Shown here: positions 51,391-60,537 of the stretch, one piece after another
How the letters are laid out: each line of letters opens with the position of its first letter
How positions within the stretch are numbered: the stretch's first letter is position 1
Origin: CAVSWT01 sp963775245
GTDB taxonomy: Bacteria; Bacteroidota; Ignavibacteria; Ignavibacteriales; Ignavibacteriaceae
Direction of reading: 5' to 3'
Assembly (NCBI GenBank): GCA_963775245.1
Contig: CAVZID010000030.1
Coordinates: forward strand, 1 to 64,000
Length of the DNA stretch: 64,000 nucleotides
The notes under the pieces: model-generated
What the model was told of the DNA's origin: nothing
Seen by the model: only the letters and a program-made list of their open reading frames with translations
Database searches by the model: none
Program-made: the position numbers and the translations under genes

Positions 51391-52575
51391 TTAAATTCCT
51401 AATTCGTCTTTAACTTCTTTAAAGCATTTTACAGCAAAATCTAAATCTTCTTTTGAATGAGCAGCAGAAATTTGAACTCGAATTCTTGCTGTTCCTTTTG
51501 GAACGACAGGGTAGAAAAATCCAATAACGTACACACCTTTCTCAAGCATCTTCTCTGCAAACTTTTGTGAGAGTGCTGCTTCGCCGAGCATAATTGGTAC
51601 AATCGGATGAACACCATCTTTAATGCTCAAGCCGGCACTTTTAATATTATCACGAAAATATTTTGTGTTTTCTTCAAGCATGTCTCTTAATTCAGTTGAG
51701 CTTTCTAATAAATCCAAAACTTTTATTGATGCAGACACTATACTTGGTGCAACAGTATTTGAGAATAGATATGGGCGAGAACGCTGCCTTAATAAATCAA
51801 TAATAGATCTTCTTCCGCTTGTATATCCTCCGCTTGCACCACCCAATGCTTTTCCAAGAGTTCCGGTGATAATATCGATTCTTCCTAAAACATCATTATA
51901 TTCATGAGTACCTTTACCGTGTTTACCCATAAATCCAACAGCGTGTGAATCGTCAACCATAATCATCGCATTGTATTTATCTGCAAGGTCACAAATATCT
52001 TTTAGTTTTGCTATAAAACCATCCATAGAAAAAACACCGTCAGTTGCAATTAATCTAAAACGAGCTGATTGAGCTTCTTTCAATTTTTCTTCAAGGTCAC
52101 TCATGTCACTGTTTTTATAACGGAATCTTTGAGCTTTGCACAATCTAATTCCGTCAATTATGCTTGCATGATTTAATTCATCACTTATAATAGCATCTTC
52201 TTCGGAAAGCAAAGTTTCAAACAAACCGCCGTTTGCATCAAAGCATGATGTATAAAGTATTGTGTCTTCTGTTCCAAGGAAGTGAGTTATTTTTTCTTCA
52301 AGCTCTTTGTGAATGTCTTGGGTACCACAAATAAAACGTACAGAAGCCATCCCATAACCATGTATGTCAAAACTTTCTTTTGCAGCTTTAATTACTTCGG
52401 GATGATTGGCAAGTCCCAAATAATTATTTGCACACATGTTTAAAACTTTTTTCCCGCCACTAATTTCAATATTAGCTTTTTGAGGAGAAGTGATTATTCG
52501 TTCATTTTTATATAGGCCATCATTTTTGATCCCAGTTAATATTTCCGAGTAATGTTTTACTAATAATGTATTCAT
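51391..52575 (-). CDS. kbl: Glycine C-acetyltransferase (2-amino-3-ketobutyrate CoA ligase)
   Basis: This PLP enzyme cleaves 2-amino-3-oxobutyrate with CoA to glycine and acetyl-CoA, the second step of threonine degradation. The 394-residue protein shows NYLGLANHPEV, the cofactor segment DDSHAVGFMGKHG, and the PLP-lysine motif TGTLGKALGGASGG; the end (VPKGTARIRVQISAAHS) also fits the alpha-oxoamine synthase family. Threonine dehydrogenase lies just upstream on the same strand, which supports Kbl over the similar enzymes BioF and HemA. Confidence 0.95.
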   Translation of the reverse strand: MNTLLVKHYSEILTGIKNDGLYKNERIITSPQKANIEISGGKKVLNMCANNYLGLANHPEVIKAAKESFDIHGYGMASVRFICGTQDIHKELEEKITHFLGTEDTILYTSCFDANGGLFETLLSEEDAIISDELNHASIIDGIRLCKAQRFRYKNSDMSDLEEKLKEAQSARFRLIATDGVFSMDGFIAKLKDICDLADKYNAMIMVDDSHAVGFMGKHGKGTHEYNDVLGRIDIITGTLGKALGGASGGYTSGRRSIIDLLRQRSRPYLFSNTVAPSIVSASIKVLDLLESSTELRDMLEENTKYFRDNIKSAGLSIKDGVHPIVPIMLGEAALSQKFAEKMLEKGVYVIGFFYPVVPKGTARIRVQISAAHSKEDLDFAVKCFKEVKDELGI

Positions 52576-52600
52576 GTTTTTTCCTTTCTAAGAAATTGTG

Positions 52601-52661
52601 TTTCTTAGCGTCTTTATGTTTTAGCGGTATATTTTTACCGCAAAGTCGCTAAGACGCAGAG
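52601..52661. repeat. Intergenic inverted repeat between tdh and kbl
   Basis: TTTCTTAGCGTCTTTATG and TTTAGCGGTA on the left face TACCGCAAAGTCGCTAAGACGC on the right, making an imperfect hairpin around ATTTT. It lies inside the tdh-kbl unit, as the CACTAAG-type elements lie inside the hyp unit, and belongs to the same general kind. Confidence 0.7.
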
Positions 52662-52671
52662 ATAAAAATTA

Positions 52672-53706
52672 TTAAATCCAGTTAAGAATTATCTTCCCAG
52701 AATTTCCTGAAGCCATTATTTCAAATCCTTCTTCAAAACTTTCGTATGGGAAATGATGAGTAATTACTGGAGAAAGATCAAGCCCGCTTTGAATCATAGT
52801 TGTCATTTTGTACCAGGTTTCAAACATTTCTCTTCCGTAAATTCCTTTTAATGTTAAACCATTGAAAACAACTTTTTCCCAATCAATGGCTGCACTTGAA
52901 GGAAGGATTCCAAGAAGTGCAATTTTACCGCCGTGACACATTGTATCAATCATTCCATTTAACGCATTTATATTTCCCGACATTTCCAAACCAACATCAA
53001 AACCTTCAGTCATTCCGAGTTCGTTCATTACATCATTTAAATTTTCTTTGGAGATATTAACTGCTTTTGTCACTCCCATTTTTTCTGCCAGCTCTAAACG
53101 ATATGGATTCATATCTGTAATTACAACAAATCGAGCACCGGAATGTTTAACTATAGCTGCCGCCATTATTCCGATTGGGCCTGCGCCAGTTATTAATACA
53201 TCTTCACCTAATACATTAAATGACAATGCAGTATGAGCAGCATTCCCAAATGGATCAAAAATTGAAAAAATTTCCTTTGGAATTTTAGGATCACAGTGCC
53301 ATACATTGGACACTGGAATTGAAACATATTCAGCGAAACATCCGGGACGGTTAACTCCAACTCCCATTGCATTTTTGCAAAGATGCCTTCTTCCTGCACG
53401 GCAGTTACGGCAGCGTCCGCAAACAATATGTCCTTCTCCACTTACCAATTCACCAATTTTAACATCATGTACATTTGAGCCAACAGCCTCTATTGTTCCT
53501 ACATACTCATGGCCGGTAACCATTGGAACCGGAATTGTTTTTTTTGCCCAGTCATCCCATTTATAAATATGAATATCAGTGCCGCATATTGAAGTCTTAT
53601 GAATTTTAATTAACACATCGTTTATTCCATACTCCGGAACAGGGACTTCATCAAGCCATAATCCTGGTTTTGAATATTTTTTAACAAGAGCTTTCATAGT
53701 TGCCAT
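52672..53706 (-). CDS. tdh: L-threonine 3-dehydrogenase
   Basis: The zinc-dependent NAD+ enzyme oxidises threonine to 2-amino-3-oxobutyrate, the substrate of Kbl. The 344-residue product from ATG 53706 (MATMKALVKKYSKPG) matches family length. The longer frame from 53898 adds 64 unrelated hydrophobic residues and is rejected. Motifs: catalytic zinc CGTDIHIY and GHEYVG, structural zinc CGRCRNCRAGRRHLC, Rossmann GAGPIGIMAA. Followed by kbl after a 96-base gap holding a repeat. Confidence 0.95.
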   Translation of the reverse strand: MATMKALVKKYSKPGLWLDEVPVPEYGINDVLIKIHKTSICGTDIHIYKWDDWAKKTIPVPMVTGHEYVGTIEAVGSNVHDVKIGELVSGEGHIVCGRCRNCRAGRRHLCKNAMGVGVNRPGCFAEYVSIPVSNVWHCDPKIPKEIFSIFDPFGNAAHTALSFNVLGEDVLITGAGPIGIMAAAIVKHSGARFVVITDMNPYRLELAEKMGVTKAVNISKENLNDVMNELGMTEGFDVGLEMSGNINALNGMIDTMCHGGKIALLGILPSSAAIDWEKVVFNGLTLKGIYGREMFETWYKMTTMIQSGLDLSPVITHHFPYESFEEGFEIMASGNSGKIILNWI

Positions 53707-53930
53707 ATAAATCCTTTTGGGAAATTTTTTAATAGTTTTAAATTTTGTGAAATCAAAATTAAGTAATATTAAAATGAGAGAGTAGTAAGTTAAATAGAAA
53801 AAGATAAACCTCTTTAAATCCCCCAAATAAAAATTTTTTAAAACATTATAATTACAATTGTTTAAAAGTTTGGTTCTTGTTTCTTTATAAAGAATCAAGT
53901 TTTTACATGATAAGATTTATCGTCTTTGCT

Positions 53931-54344
53931 CTATATAATAGAGAATAAGGCAAACTCAGAAGCTAGCATTGTATGTTTTGAATTTTTGAAATTCAGCATT
54001 TGTTCTTCAATCCATTTTTTATCTATTTGATTTGCAATTGCTACTGATCTTATATAATCTATTTCAACTCCGTCTATTGAATTATCTGAATGTGCAAGAG
54101 TTAACCCATCGATTATAAATGACTCAGCAATTTTTTTGTCTGAAAATATTATTGGATCTTCTGATATGTATTTGTTAGATAATAAACTTTTTAAAGTATC
54201 TTCATAAAAGTCTTGTGCAAAACCTAGTTTCACTGCGAATTGTCTAATTATTTTCTTTTCCTGTTCTGCTAATTGGTTATCTTTTTTGGCAATTATAAGT
54301 AATCCCTTTAAATAGCTGCTTTTGTCAAGAACTGAAATTTCCAT
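53931..54344 (-). CDS. TerB-like helical protein
   Basis: A 137-residue protein from ATG 54344 (GTG 54356 is an alternative) with a TerB-like fold: YLKGLLIIAKKDNQLAEQEK, then RQFAVKLGF, the usual opening of the domain, and a later acidic segment LAHSDNSIDGVEIDYI, where Asp/Glu residues match the metal-binding end of the second TerB repeat. TerB domains occur in tellurite-resistance and other membrane-stress proteins. No other ter genes are present, so the function is open. Divergent from fumC. Confidence 0.7.
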   Translation of the reverse strand: MEISVLDKSSYLKGLLIIAKKDNQLAEQEKKIIRQFAVKLGFAQDFYEDTLKSLLSNKYISEDPIIFSDKKIAESFIIDGLTLAHSDNSIDGVEIDYIRSVAIANQIDKKWIEEQMLNFKNSKHTMLASEFALFSII

Positions 54345-54491
54345 TGTACCGCCCACTTTAATAGTTAATCTTTTTTACGTTGCTAAAGTTAAAATAATTT
54401 ATACTTAAATAAACCCCACAATTTTTACCTGGAACTTTATTAATTAAGGCTTGAATTCAAAATTAATTGTGATGAACGGAATAAATTCTGC

Positions 54492-54511
54492 CACTAAGTG
54501 GTCACTTAGTG
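54492..54511. promoter_or_regulatory. Perfect palindrome between TerB-like gene and fumC
   Basis: CACTAAGTGGTCACTTAGTG consists of two perfect nine-base arms around GT. It lies about 150 bases from each of the two divergent genes. The compact symmetry fits an operator for a dimeric regulator; it is also related in sequence to the CACTAAG-type repeats and may be a remnant of one. Confidence 0.45.
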
Positions 54512-54644
54512 ATAATCAATATAAGGAAATATTTATTTCTTAAGTTAATCTTTATTTAAAAAAATCATTAAATTTTGATTAAGAAATAAATGTATCAATA
54601 CATTATCGAATAAAATTAAAATTTTTTTATTGAGGGAGATTAAA

Positions 54645-56036
54645 ATGGATTATAGAATTGAAACCGACAGCATGGGAGAAATAGAAGTCCCATCAAATAA
54701 ATATTACGGCGCACAAACAGCACGCTCTTTAATGAATTTTAAAATTGGCGGCGAAAGATTTCCAAGAGAAATCATAAGAGCGTTAGGTATTTTGAAAAAA
54801 GCTGCTGCAATGACAAACAAAGAACTTGGAACATTAGCTGCAGAAAAAGCCGATTTAATTATAAAAGCAGCAGACGAAGTAATAGAAGGAAAACTTGACG
54901 AACATTTTCCGCTAGTAGTTTGGCAGACTGGCAGCGGCACACAAACAAATATGAATTCGAATGAAGTAATTTCAAATCGAGCTATTGAATTAGCCGGGGG
55001 TGTTTTGGGAAGTAAAAAACCAATTCACCCAAATGATGATGTAAACAAAGCTCAATCCTCAAATGATACTTTTCCAACAGCAATGCATATTGCTGCTGTT
55101 GAAGAAATTCATCGAAGACTAATTCCAATGGTTACAAAACTTCGTGATGCTCTTCAGAAAAAATCGGAAGAGTTTAAAAATATTATTAAAATTGGCCGTA
55201 CTCACTTGATGGATGCAACTCCACTTACCTTGGGACAGGAATTTTCCGGGTATGTTCAACAATTAACAAACGGACTTGAAAGAATAAACGGTGCTTTACC
55301 AAGATTATATGAATTAGCACTTGGAGGAACTGCTGTAGGAACCGGCTTAAACACTCATCCGGAATTTGCTGTTAAAGCTGCAAAAAATATTTCTACATTA
55401 ACCGGCAAACCTTTTATTTCCGGCAGAAATAAATTTGAAGGACTTGCAGCACATGATGCTTTGGTTGAATTTCATGGAGTATTAAAAACGTTGGGAGCAT
55501 CTTTAATGAAAATTGCAAATGACGTTCGGTGGCTTGGTTCCGGTCCGCGCTGCGGAATTGGGGAATTGAATCTTCCCGCTAATGAACCCGGAAGTTCAAT
55601 TATGCCTGGTAAAGTTAATCCAACTCAATCTGAAGCAATGACTATGGTTTGTACGCAAGTTTTTGGTAATGACGTTACTGTAAATTTCGCCGGTGCAAGC
55701 GGTAACTTTGAATTGAACGTTTTTAAACCAGTTATTATTTTTAACGTGCTTCAGTCACTTAGATTAATCGCGGATGCCTGCGAAAGTTTTACAAACAATT
55801 GTGTTGTTGGAATTGAGCCGAACGAAAGAAATATTAATAAACATTTGAATGATTCCTTAATGCTGGTCACTTCATTAAATCCGCATATAGGCTACGACAA
55901 CGCAGCCAAGGTAGCAAAGAAAGCTCACAAAGAAAATAAGACCTTAAAGGAAGCTGCAATTGAATTGGGATTATTGACTTCAGAAAAATTTGATGAAGTT
56001 GTTCGCCCTGAAAAAATGATTGGCCCTAAAAAGTAA
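54645..56036 (+). CDS. fumC: Fumarate hydratase, class II
   Basis: Fumarase C interconverts fumarate and malate in the citric acid cycle. The 463-residue protein starts at ATG 54645 (MDYRIETDSMGEIEVP) with GAGGGAG as ribosome-binding site; an earlier TTG at 54630 is unlikely. It has SGTQTNMNSNEV, HPNDDVNKAQSSNDTFPTAMH, the GRTHLMDATPLTLGQE loop and the superfamily signature GSSIMPGKVNPTQ. The HPNDDVN and SSNDTFPT wording is fumarase-like, in contrast to the aspartase-like paralogue at 62219. Confidence 0.95.
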   Translation: MDYRIETDSMGEIEVPSNKYYGAQTARSLMNFKIGGERFPREIIRALGILKKAAAMTNKELGTLAAEKADLIIKAADEVIEGKLDEHFPLVVWQTGSGTQTNMNSNEVISNRAIELAGGVLGSKKPIHPNDDVNKAQSSNDTFPTAMHIAAVEEIHRRLIPMVTKLRDALQKKSEEFKNIIKIGRTHLMDATPLTLGQEFSGYVQQLTNGLERINGALPRLYELALGGTAVGTGLNTHPEFAVKAAKNISTLTGKPFISGRNKFEGLAAHDALVEFHGVLKTLGASLMKIANDVRWLGSGPRCGIGELNLPANEPGSSIMPGKVNPTQSEAMTMVCTQVFGNDVTVNFAGASGNFELNVFKPVIIFNVLQSLRLIADACESFTNNCVVGIEPNERNINKHLNDSLMLVTSLNPHIGYDNAAKVAKKAHKENKTLKEAAIELGLLTSEKFDEVVRPEKMIGPKK

Positions 56037-56072
56037 TATCTTAGTCAGCATCTCGTCGTGAATTGAACAAAA

Positions 56073-56143
56073 ATTGTTTAATTGCTTTATTGTTAAATTG
56101 CTAAATATAATATAACAATAAGGCAATTTAGCAATTAAACAAT
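56073..56143. repeat. Inverted repeat after fumC
   Basis: ATTGTTTAATTGCT at the left end is exactly the reverse complement of AGCAATTAAACAAT at the right end. Inside, TTATTGTTAAATTGCT pairs imperfectly with AACAATAAGGCAATTT. The 71-base unit folds into one long hairpin 37 bases after the fumC stop and may stop transcription, although there is no U-run. Confidence 0.65.
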
Positions 56144-56220
56144 ATCATTTTGTAAGTGCCTCTTGATTTGTGTTTATTTATATTAAGAGGAAATATTTAA
56201 TCACAAAGTAACAAAACTTT

Positions 56221-56889
56221 TTGCAAATCTGGAACGGAATAGCTTCACTTTTTATTGCCTGCATTGAATTAATTTTATTAGTCAATCTCCTAATATTTGC
56301 AGAGAAAAATAAAGTTAATAAAATGGCAATGCTATTAATTCTATTGCTGATGATTTATCAGTCACTCGAATTTTTAATGTGCCATTTGGATCTTCAATTT
56401 TCATTTATGCCTTATTTAGCTTTTGTTGATATTTCTTTTCTTCCACCGCTTGGATTATTTTATATTTTAACTCTGCTTGGTTATAAATCAAATTATTTCA
56501 AATTGTTTTTTATCCCAGCAATTACATTTTCAATTTATTACACATTTATCATTCCTAAATTTACGGTAACAAGCTGTGCAGTATTTTATGCAACATATAA
56601 TTATCCGCTTGGAGATTTGTATGGATTCTTTTATTATTCGCTTGTCATTACAGTGATAATAATTTTGACTATTAATTTAATTCGAACTACAGGAATTAAG
56701 AAAAAGTTTGCAGCTATAATTTTAACTGCACACATTATAATTTCTATCCCGGTTATTTCGGCCTTCATTTTAGCATGGATGAATAAGCCGGAAGCTTTAG
56801 ATTTAATTGAGAGTGTTATGTGCAAATTTGCATTCGCTTATGCTTTGGCATTAACAGCAGTAACATTAATGAACAAACAGCATGAATGA
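56221..56889 (+). CDS. Seven-helix membrane protein, unknown
   Basis: A 222-residue, very hydrophobic protein with about seven membrane helices. It starts at a TTG (56221) with no strong ribosome-binding site; an internal ATG at 56308 or later would remove the first helix. Conserved-looking features are a mid-membrane Glu (IYQSLEFLMCH) and a Pro pair (ISFLPPLGLFYIL). The layout resembles the N-terminal 7TM sensor domain of some kinases or cyclases, but no output domain follows. It overlaps the next gene by eight bases. Confidence 0.65.
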   Translation: MQIWNGIASLFIACIELILLVNLLIFAEKNKVNKMAMLLILLLMIYQSLEFLMCHLDLQFSFMPYLAFVDISFLPPLGLFYILTLLGYKSNYFKLFFIPAITFSIYYTFIIPKFTVTSCAVFYATYNYPLGDLYGFFYYSLVITVIIILTINLIRTTGIKKKFAAIILTAHIIISIPVISAFILAWMNKPEALDLIESVMCKFAFAYALALTAVTLMNKQHE

Positions 56890-57214
56890 AATAATTTTAA
56901 ATATTTATTTAATAATAAATAATAACCTTGTAGTTGGGTTCAAAGCAATAGCTTATGAACGCGAAGGCGGCGATGATAATAAAATAAAATTTCTAAAAAG
57001 CAAAGCAGAGGAGGATTTTGAAATAGCTTACAAGTTCGATGCACCTTCTGACAAATTTGGTAAATATATGCCTTACCATAAATTTGCAAGGCTTGAAAAA
57101 AAAGGCCGTCAGTTTGAGTTATTTGAAGAAATTTTTCAGGAATTTAATGTTCCTCAGAATCCTTTAATTTGCGTAACTCCTGTTGTTGATGGCAAAATCT
57201 TAGCCGGAGAATAA
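56882..57214 (+). CDS. Small soluble protein of unknown function
   Basis: A 110-residue protein translated in overlap with the 7TM protein upstream (ATGAATGA junction), so the two are probably coupled. It has a beta-rich N-terminus (IILNIYLIINNNLVVGFKAI), a charged middle (YEREGGDDNKIKFLKSKAEE) and a short helical segment (FELFEEIFQEF). No signal peptide, no known motif. Confidence 0.6.
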   Translation: MNEIILNIYLIINNNLVVGFKAIAYEREGGDDNKIKFLKSKAEEDFEIAYKFDAPSDKFGKYMPYHKFARLEKKGRQFELFEEIFQEFNVPQNPLICVTPVVDGKILAGE

Positions 57215-57337
57215 AAATATTTTATTATTACAATAATTTTTAATGATTTATTTTTATCATAATAATACTTTTTAATTAAATACACATTTTATTTTAAAAT
57301 AAAATTTAATTTTTATAATGAAACAACGATAATAAAA

Positions 57338-59449
57338 ATGAAGAATGTTGGTTCATTTTTTGTAATAATTACTTTAATAGTTTTAATGAATAATATGAAA
57401 GGAAACAGCTTGTTCATTTCAGATAAGACTAAAACGAAGCCTATATCCAAGAAGGATCAGCACTTAGCGAAGGTTAAGGAATTAGATAAATATTATTCTG
57501 ATAAAAAATTGGGTTCTTTTATTGAAGATGGTAAAACTATTTTTAGAATTTTTACACCTAACGCAGAAAAAGTTACACTTGTTACTTTCAAAAAAGTTGA
57601 AGATGAAAACGGAACTGAATATGAAATGACTCGCGATGAAAATGGAGTTTGGGAAGCTTCTATAGATGGAGAAAATTACGGCTTGTTCTATGGTTACAAA
57701 GTAACTCATAAAAACGATGAAGACAATGAAGATGTTTTATGTATCGATCCTTATGCAAAAGCAGTTGCCTCTTTGAACACTTATTTTAATCCCAGAAAAT
57801 CAATAGTGATTAAGGAAGATAATTACAATTGGGAAGGTGATACCTGGATTCAGCGCGATTGGCGTGATTTAATTATTTATGAAATGCATGTCCGTGATAT
57901 GACTGCAGATCCATCCAGCGGCGCAAAAAATTTCGGTTCATATCAAGGTTTGATTGAAAAAGGAAATAAAGGTGGAATTAGTTACATAAAAAATCTTGGC
58001 GTTAATACTATTGAGCTTCTTCCATCACAGGAATTTGGAAACATTGAAGCACCGTTTGATGATTCATTAAACGGAAAATATAATACATGGAATCCTTATG
58101 AAAGAAATCATTGGGGTTATATGACTGCCGCTTTTTTCGCACCCGAAGCATTTTATAGTGAAGTTACAAAAGATATTGAGTGGAATAAATGGAACGGGCA
58201 GGATGCAAAGCAGGTAACTGATTTTAAAGATATGGTGAAAGCTTTTCATAAAGAAGGTATTGGCGTAATGATGGATGTTGTTTATAATCATCTGTCCGAA
58301 TATGAATTAGGAAATTTAAAAGAAATAGACAATGAATATTATTTTCGTCTTGACCAGCATGGAAATTATATCGCTCAAAGCGGAACCGGAAACGATTTGA
58401 AAACTGAAAGGCCGATGGTTCGCAGGATGATTATTGAGAGCATTCTTTATTGGATGAAAGAATATCATGTCGATGGATTCAGATTCGATCTTGGAAAATT
58501 AATTGATTGGGAAACAATCGAAGAAATAATTTATGAAGCAAAGAAAATAAATCCGCAGGTAGTATTTGTTTGTGAACCCTGGGGCGGTGGGTATGACCCG
58601 ATGGGATTTTCCCTTCGCGGCTGGGGAAGCTGGAATGACCAAATTCGAAATGGTGTTAAAGGTGAAAATCCTTTTACAGGACAAGGCTGGATTTTTGGAA
58701 AATGGTTTGGAAATAATAATCCTGATAGAATAAAAAGCTATGTTAACGGAACTTTAGTTAGAGATAAATTTGGATTATTTCAGAAGAAAGAACATTCTGT
58801 AAATTATCTTGAATCACATGACGGATATACTCTCGGAGATTTTATCCGCATTGGAACTAAGGAAGTAAATCTCGAAGAACCAATAACTGATGTTGATAAA
58901 AACGCTAAACTGACTCCTCTTCAATTAAAATTAAATAAGCTTGGAGCCTTATTTTTATTGACATCACAGGGAATAACAATGATACATGCTGGGCAGGAAT
59001 TTGCACGCAGCAAAGTTATTTCAGCTAACACTAAAGCTGATGATAAAAATATTGGTTTCCTTGACCATAACAGTTACGATAAAGATAACGAAACTAATTA
59101 CATAAATTATAATTATGCTGATATGAATGAAGGCCTTATAGATTATTACAAAGGCTTAATTGAATTAAGAGAAAAGTACGATGCATTCCGCAGAGCTGAT
59201 TATGATGATGTAATATTCTTTAATGTAACTGATAACCAATTTGCTTTAGGCTATTATTTAACCTGCAAAGGACAAAATTTTATAGTTCTGTTTAATGCCA
59301 ATCCTGGAAAAGTAGAGGAATTCAATTTACCTAATGGCGAATGGGAAGTTTTGGTGAATTCAGATAAAGCAGGAATTACTTCCTTAGGAACAGTTTCAGG
59401 TAAGATTGAAGTAGTGTCATCAACTGGATTTGTGCTTAGGAAGATATAA
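57338..59449 (+). CDS. Pullulanase/debranching-type GH13 enzyme, exported
   Basis: A 703-residue alpha-glucan hydrolase acting on alpha-1,6 branch points. A hydrophobic N-terminus (about 4-20) looks like a signal. An isoamylase-type N-terminal domain (CBM48-like, about 55-155) precedes a GH13 barrel with the pullulanase phrase IIYEMHVRDMT. The GH13 regions are MDVVYNH, GFRFDLG (nucleophile Asp384), VCEPWG (acid Glu413) and LESHDG (Asp495). A short C-terminal beta domain closes the protein. It is a single gene; extracellular starch or glycogen use is the likely role. Confidence 0.9.
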   Translation: MKNVGSFFVIITLIVLMNNMKGNSLFISDKTKTKPISKKDQHLAKVKELDKYYSDKKLGSFIEDGKTIFRIFTPNAEKVTLVTFKKVEDENGTEYEMTRDENGVWEASIDGENYGLFYGYKVTHKNDEDNEDVLCIDPYAKAVASLNTYFNPRKSIVIKEDNYNWEGDTWIQRDWRDLIIYEMHVRDMTADPSSGAKNFGSYQGLIEKGNKGGISYIKNLGVNTIELLPSQEFGNIEAPFDDSLNGKYNTWNPYERNHWGYMTAAFFAPEAFYSEVTKDIEWNKWNGQDAKQVTDFKDMVKAFHKEGIGVMMDVVYNHLSEYELGNLKEIDNEYYFRLDQHGNYIAQSGTGNDLKTERPMVRRMIIESILYWMKEYHVDGFRFDLGKLIDWETIEEIIYEAKKINPQVVFVCEPWGGGYDPMGFSLRGWGSWNDQIRNGVKGENPFTGQGWIFGKWFGNNNPDRIKSYVNGTLVRDKFGLFQKKEHSVNYLESHDGYTLGDFIRIGTKEVNLEEPITDVDKNAKLTPLQLKLNKLGALFLLTSQGITMIHAGQEFARSKVISANTKADDKNIGFLDHNSYDKDNETNYINYNYADMNEGLIDYYKGLIELREKYDAFRRADYDDVIFFNVTDNQFALGYYLTCKGQNFIVLFNANPGKVEEFNLPNGEWEVLVNSDKAGITSLGTVSGKIEVVSSTGFVLRKI

Positions 59450-59455
59450 AGGTTA

Positions 59456-60493
59456 TTAAGTTTGCAATTTCTTTAACGAATCCCCTTTAGTATTCGAAAT
59501 ACCTCTACCCAATTTTGAAATTGATTCCTTAATATCATGTAATGAGTTTTGATAATTTTTTATAAGCCTTTCCTTAGGGTAGATTTTATATTTTTCATAA
59601 TAATGCAAAGGAGTGAAGTTCGGCATGATAACATTTGCTCCAATCATCAATCCTTTTTCGTAGCCATTTTGTATCAATGCTGCCAATGCTGTGGTTGCCG
59701 GCATATGGACATCTTTCAATACTATTCTTGCAACAGCTATTGTTTTAAAAACTAAATTAATATTTGTACTTCGTTGATTTCTATATGGAGTTTCAGGCGA
59801 AGGAATAAACGGGCTAAAGGAAACCATATCTGCCTCCAGTTCTTTGCACAATAAAATATCATCTCCGATATCTTCAATTGTTTGTCGAGGCAGCCCGATT
59901 ATATTTCCAGTTCCAATCTGAAAGCCTATGGATTTTAGGAATCTTAAATGTTCAAGCCGTTCTTCTAATCTTTGTCCAAGATGATAAATTGGATATTTTC
60001 CCGCGTTGGCAGTTTCGTGTTTTAATAAGTAACGGTCGGCTCCTGCTATTTTCCATTCGGCATAATTGTCAAATTCTCTTTCACCGAAGCTTAAAGTAAT
60101 TGCCAAATCATAATTTTCTTTAATCTCTTTTATTATTCTGATTACACATTTTTTTGTTAAAAGCCTGTCTTCACCAGACTGAAGCACTACTGTTTTTATT
60201 CCGGATAAGTAAATTCTTTCTGCGGTTTTAATTACTTCATCAATATCCATCCTATATCTTTGAAGTTTGCTGTTTTCATTTCTTAATCCGCAGTAAAGGC
60301 AATCCTGTTCGCAATGATTTGAAATTTCAATAATGGCTCTAAGATGCACTTCTTTACCACAATACAAAGAACGAATTGTATTTGCTCTTTCGAATAATTT
60401 TTCCATATCACTTTCATCTTCCAATGAAAGCAGAAAAATTATTTCTTCTTTTGTTAATTCTTCTTTGTGAAGAATTGTTTCAATTTTAAACAC
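59456..60493 (-). CDS. hydE: [FeFe]-hydrogenase maturation radical SAM enzyme HydE
   Basis: HydE is a radical SAM enzyme needed to build the dinuclear iron part of the H-cluster from the HydG product. The 345-residue protein has the cluster motif CEQDCLYC, the HydE/BioB-like phrase EISNHCEQDCLYCGLR, and further conserved parts (VLQSGED, LKHETAN, GNIIGLPRQT). The second, non-essential C-terminal cluster site of some HydE proteins is not evident. It follows hydG by 44 bases on the same strand. Confidence 0.95.
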   Translation of the reverse strand: MFKIETILHKEELTKEEIIFLLSLEDESDMEKLFERANTIRSLYCGKEVHLRAIIEISNHCEQDCLYCGLRNENSKLQRYRMDIDEVIKTAERIYLSGIKTVVLQSGEDRLLTKKCVIRIIKEIKENYDLAITLSFGEREFDNYAEWKIAGADRYLLKHETANAGKYPIYHLGQRLEERLEHLRFLKSIGFQIGTGNIIGLPRQTIEDIGDDILLCKELEADMVSFSPFIPSPETPYRNQRSTNINLVFKTIAVARIVLKDVHMPATTALAALIQNGYEKGLMIGANVIMPNFTPLHYYEKYKIYPKERLIKNYQNSLHDIKESISKLGRGISNTKGDSLKKLQT

Positions 60494-60537
60494 TTAATTT
60501 ATTTTTTTTGACTTTTAATATTTGACCTTTGACTTTC

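Noticed and set aside
53707..53898. N-terminal extension of threonine dehydrogenase with a hydrophobic segment
   Set aside because: The 64 residues look like translated AT-rich non-coding DNA, and the family starts at the ATG at 53706.
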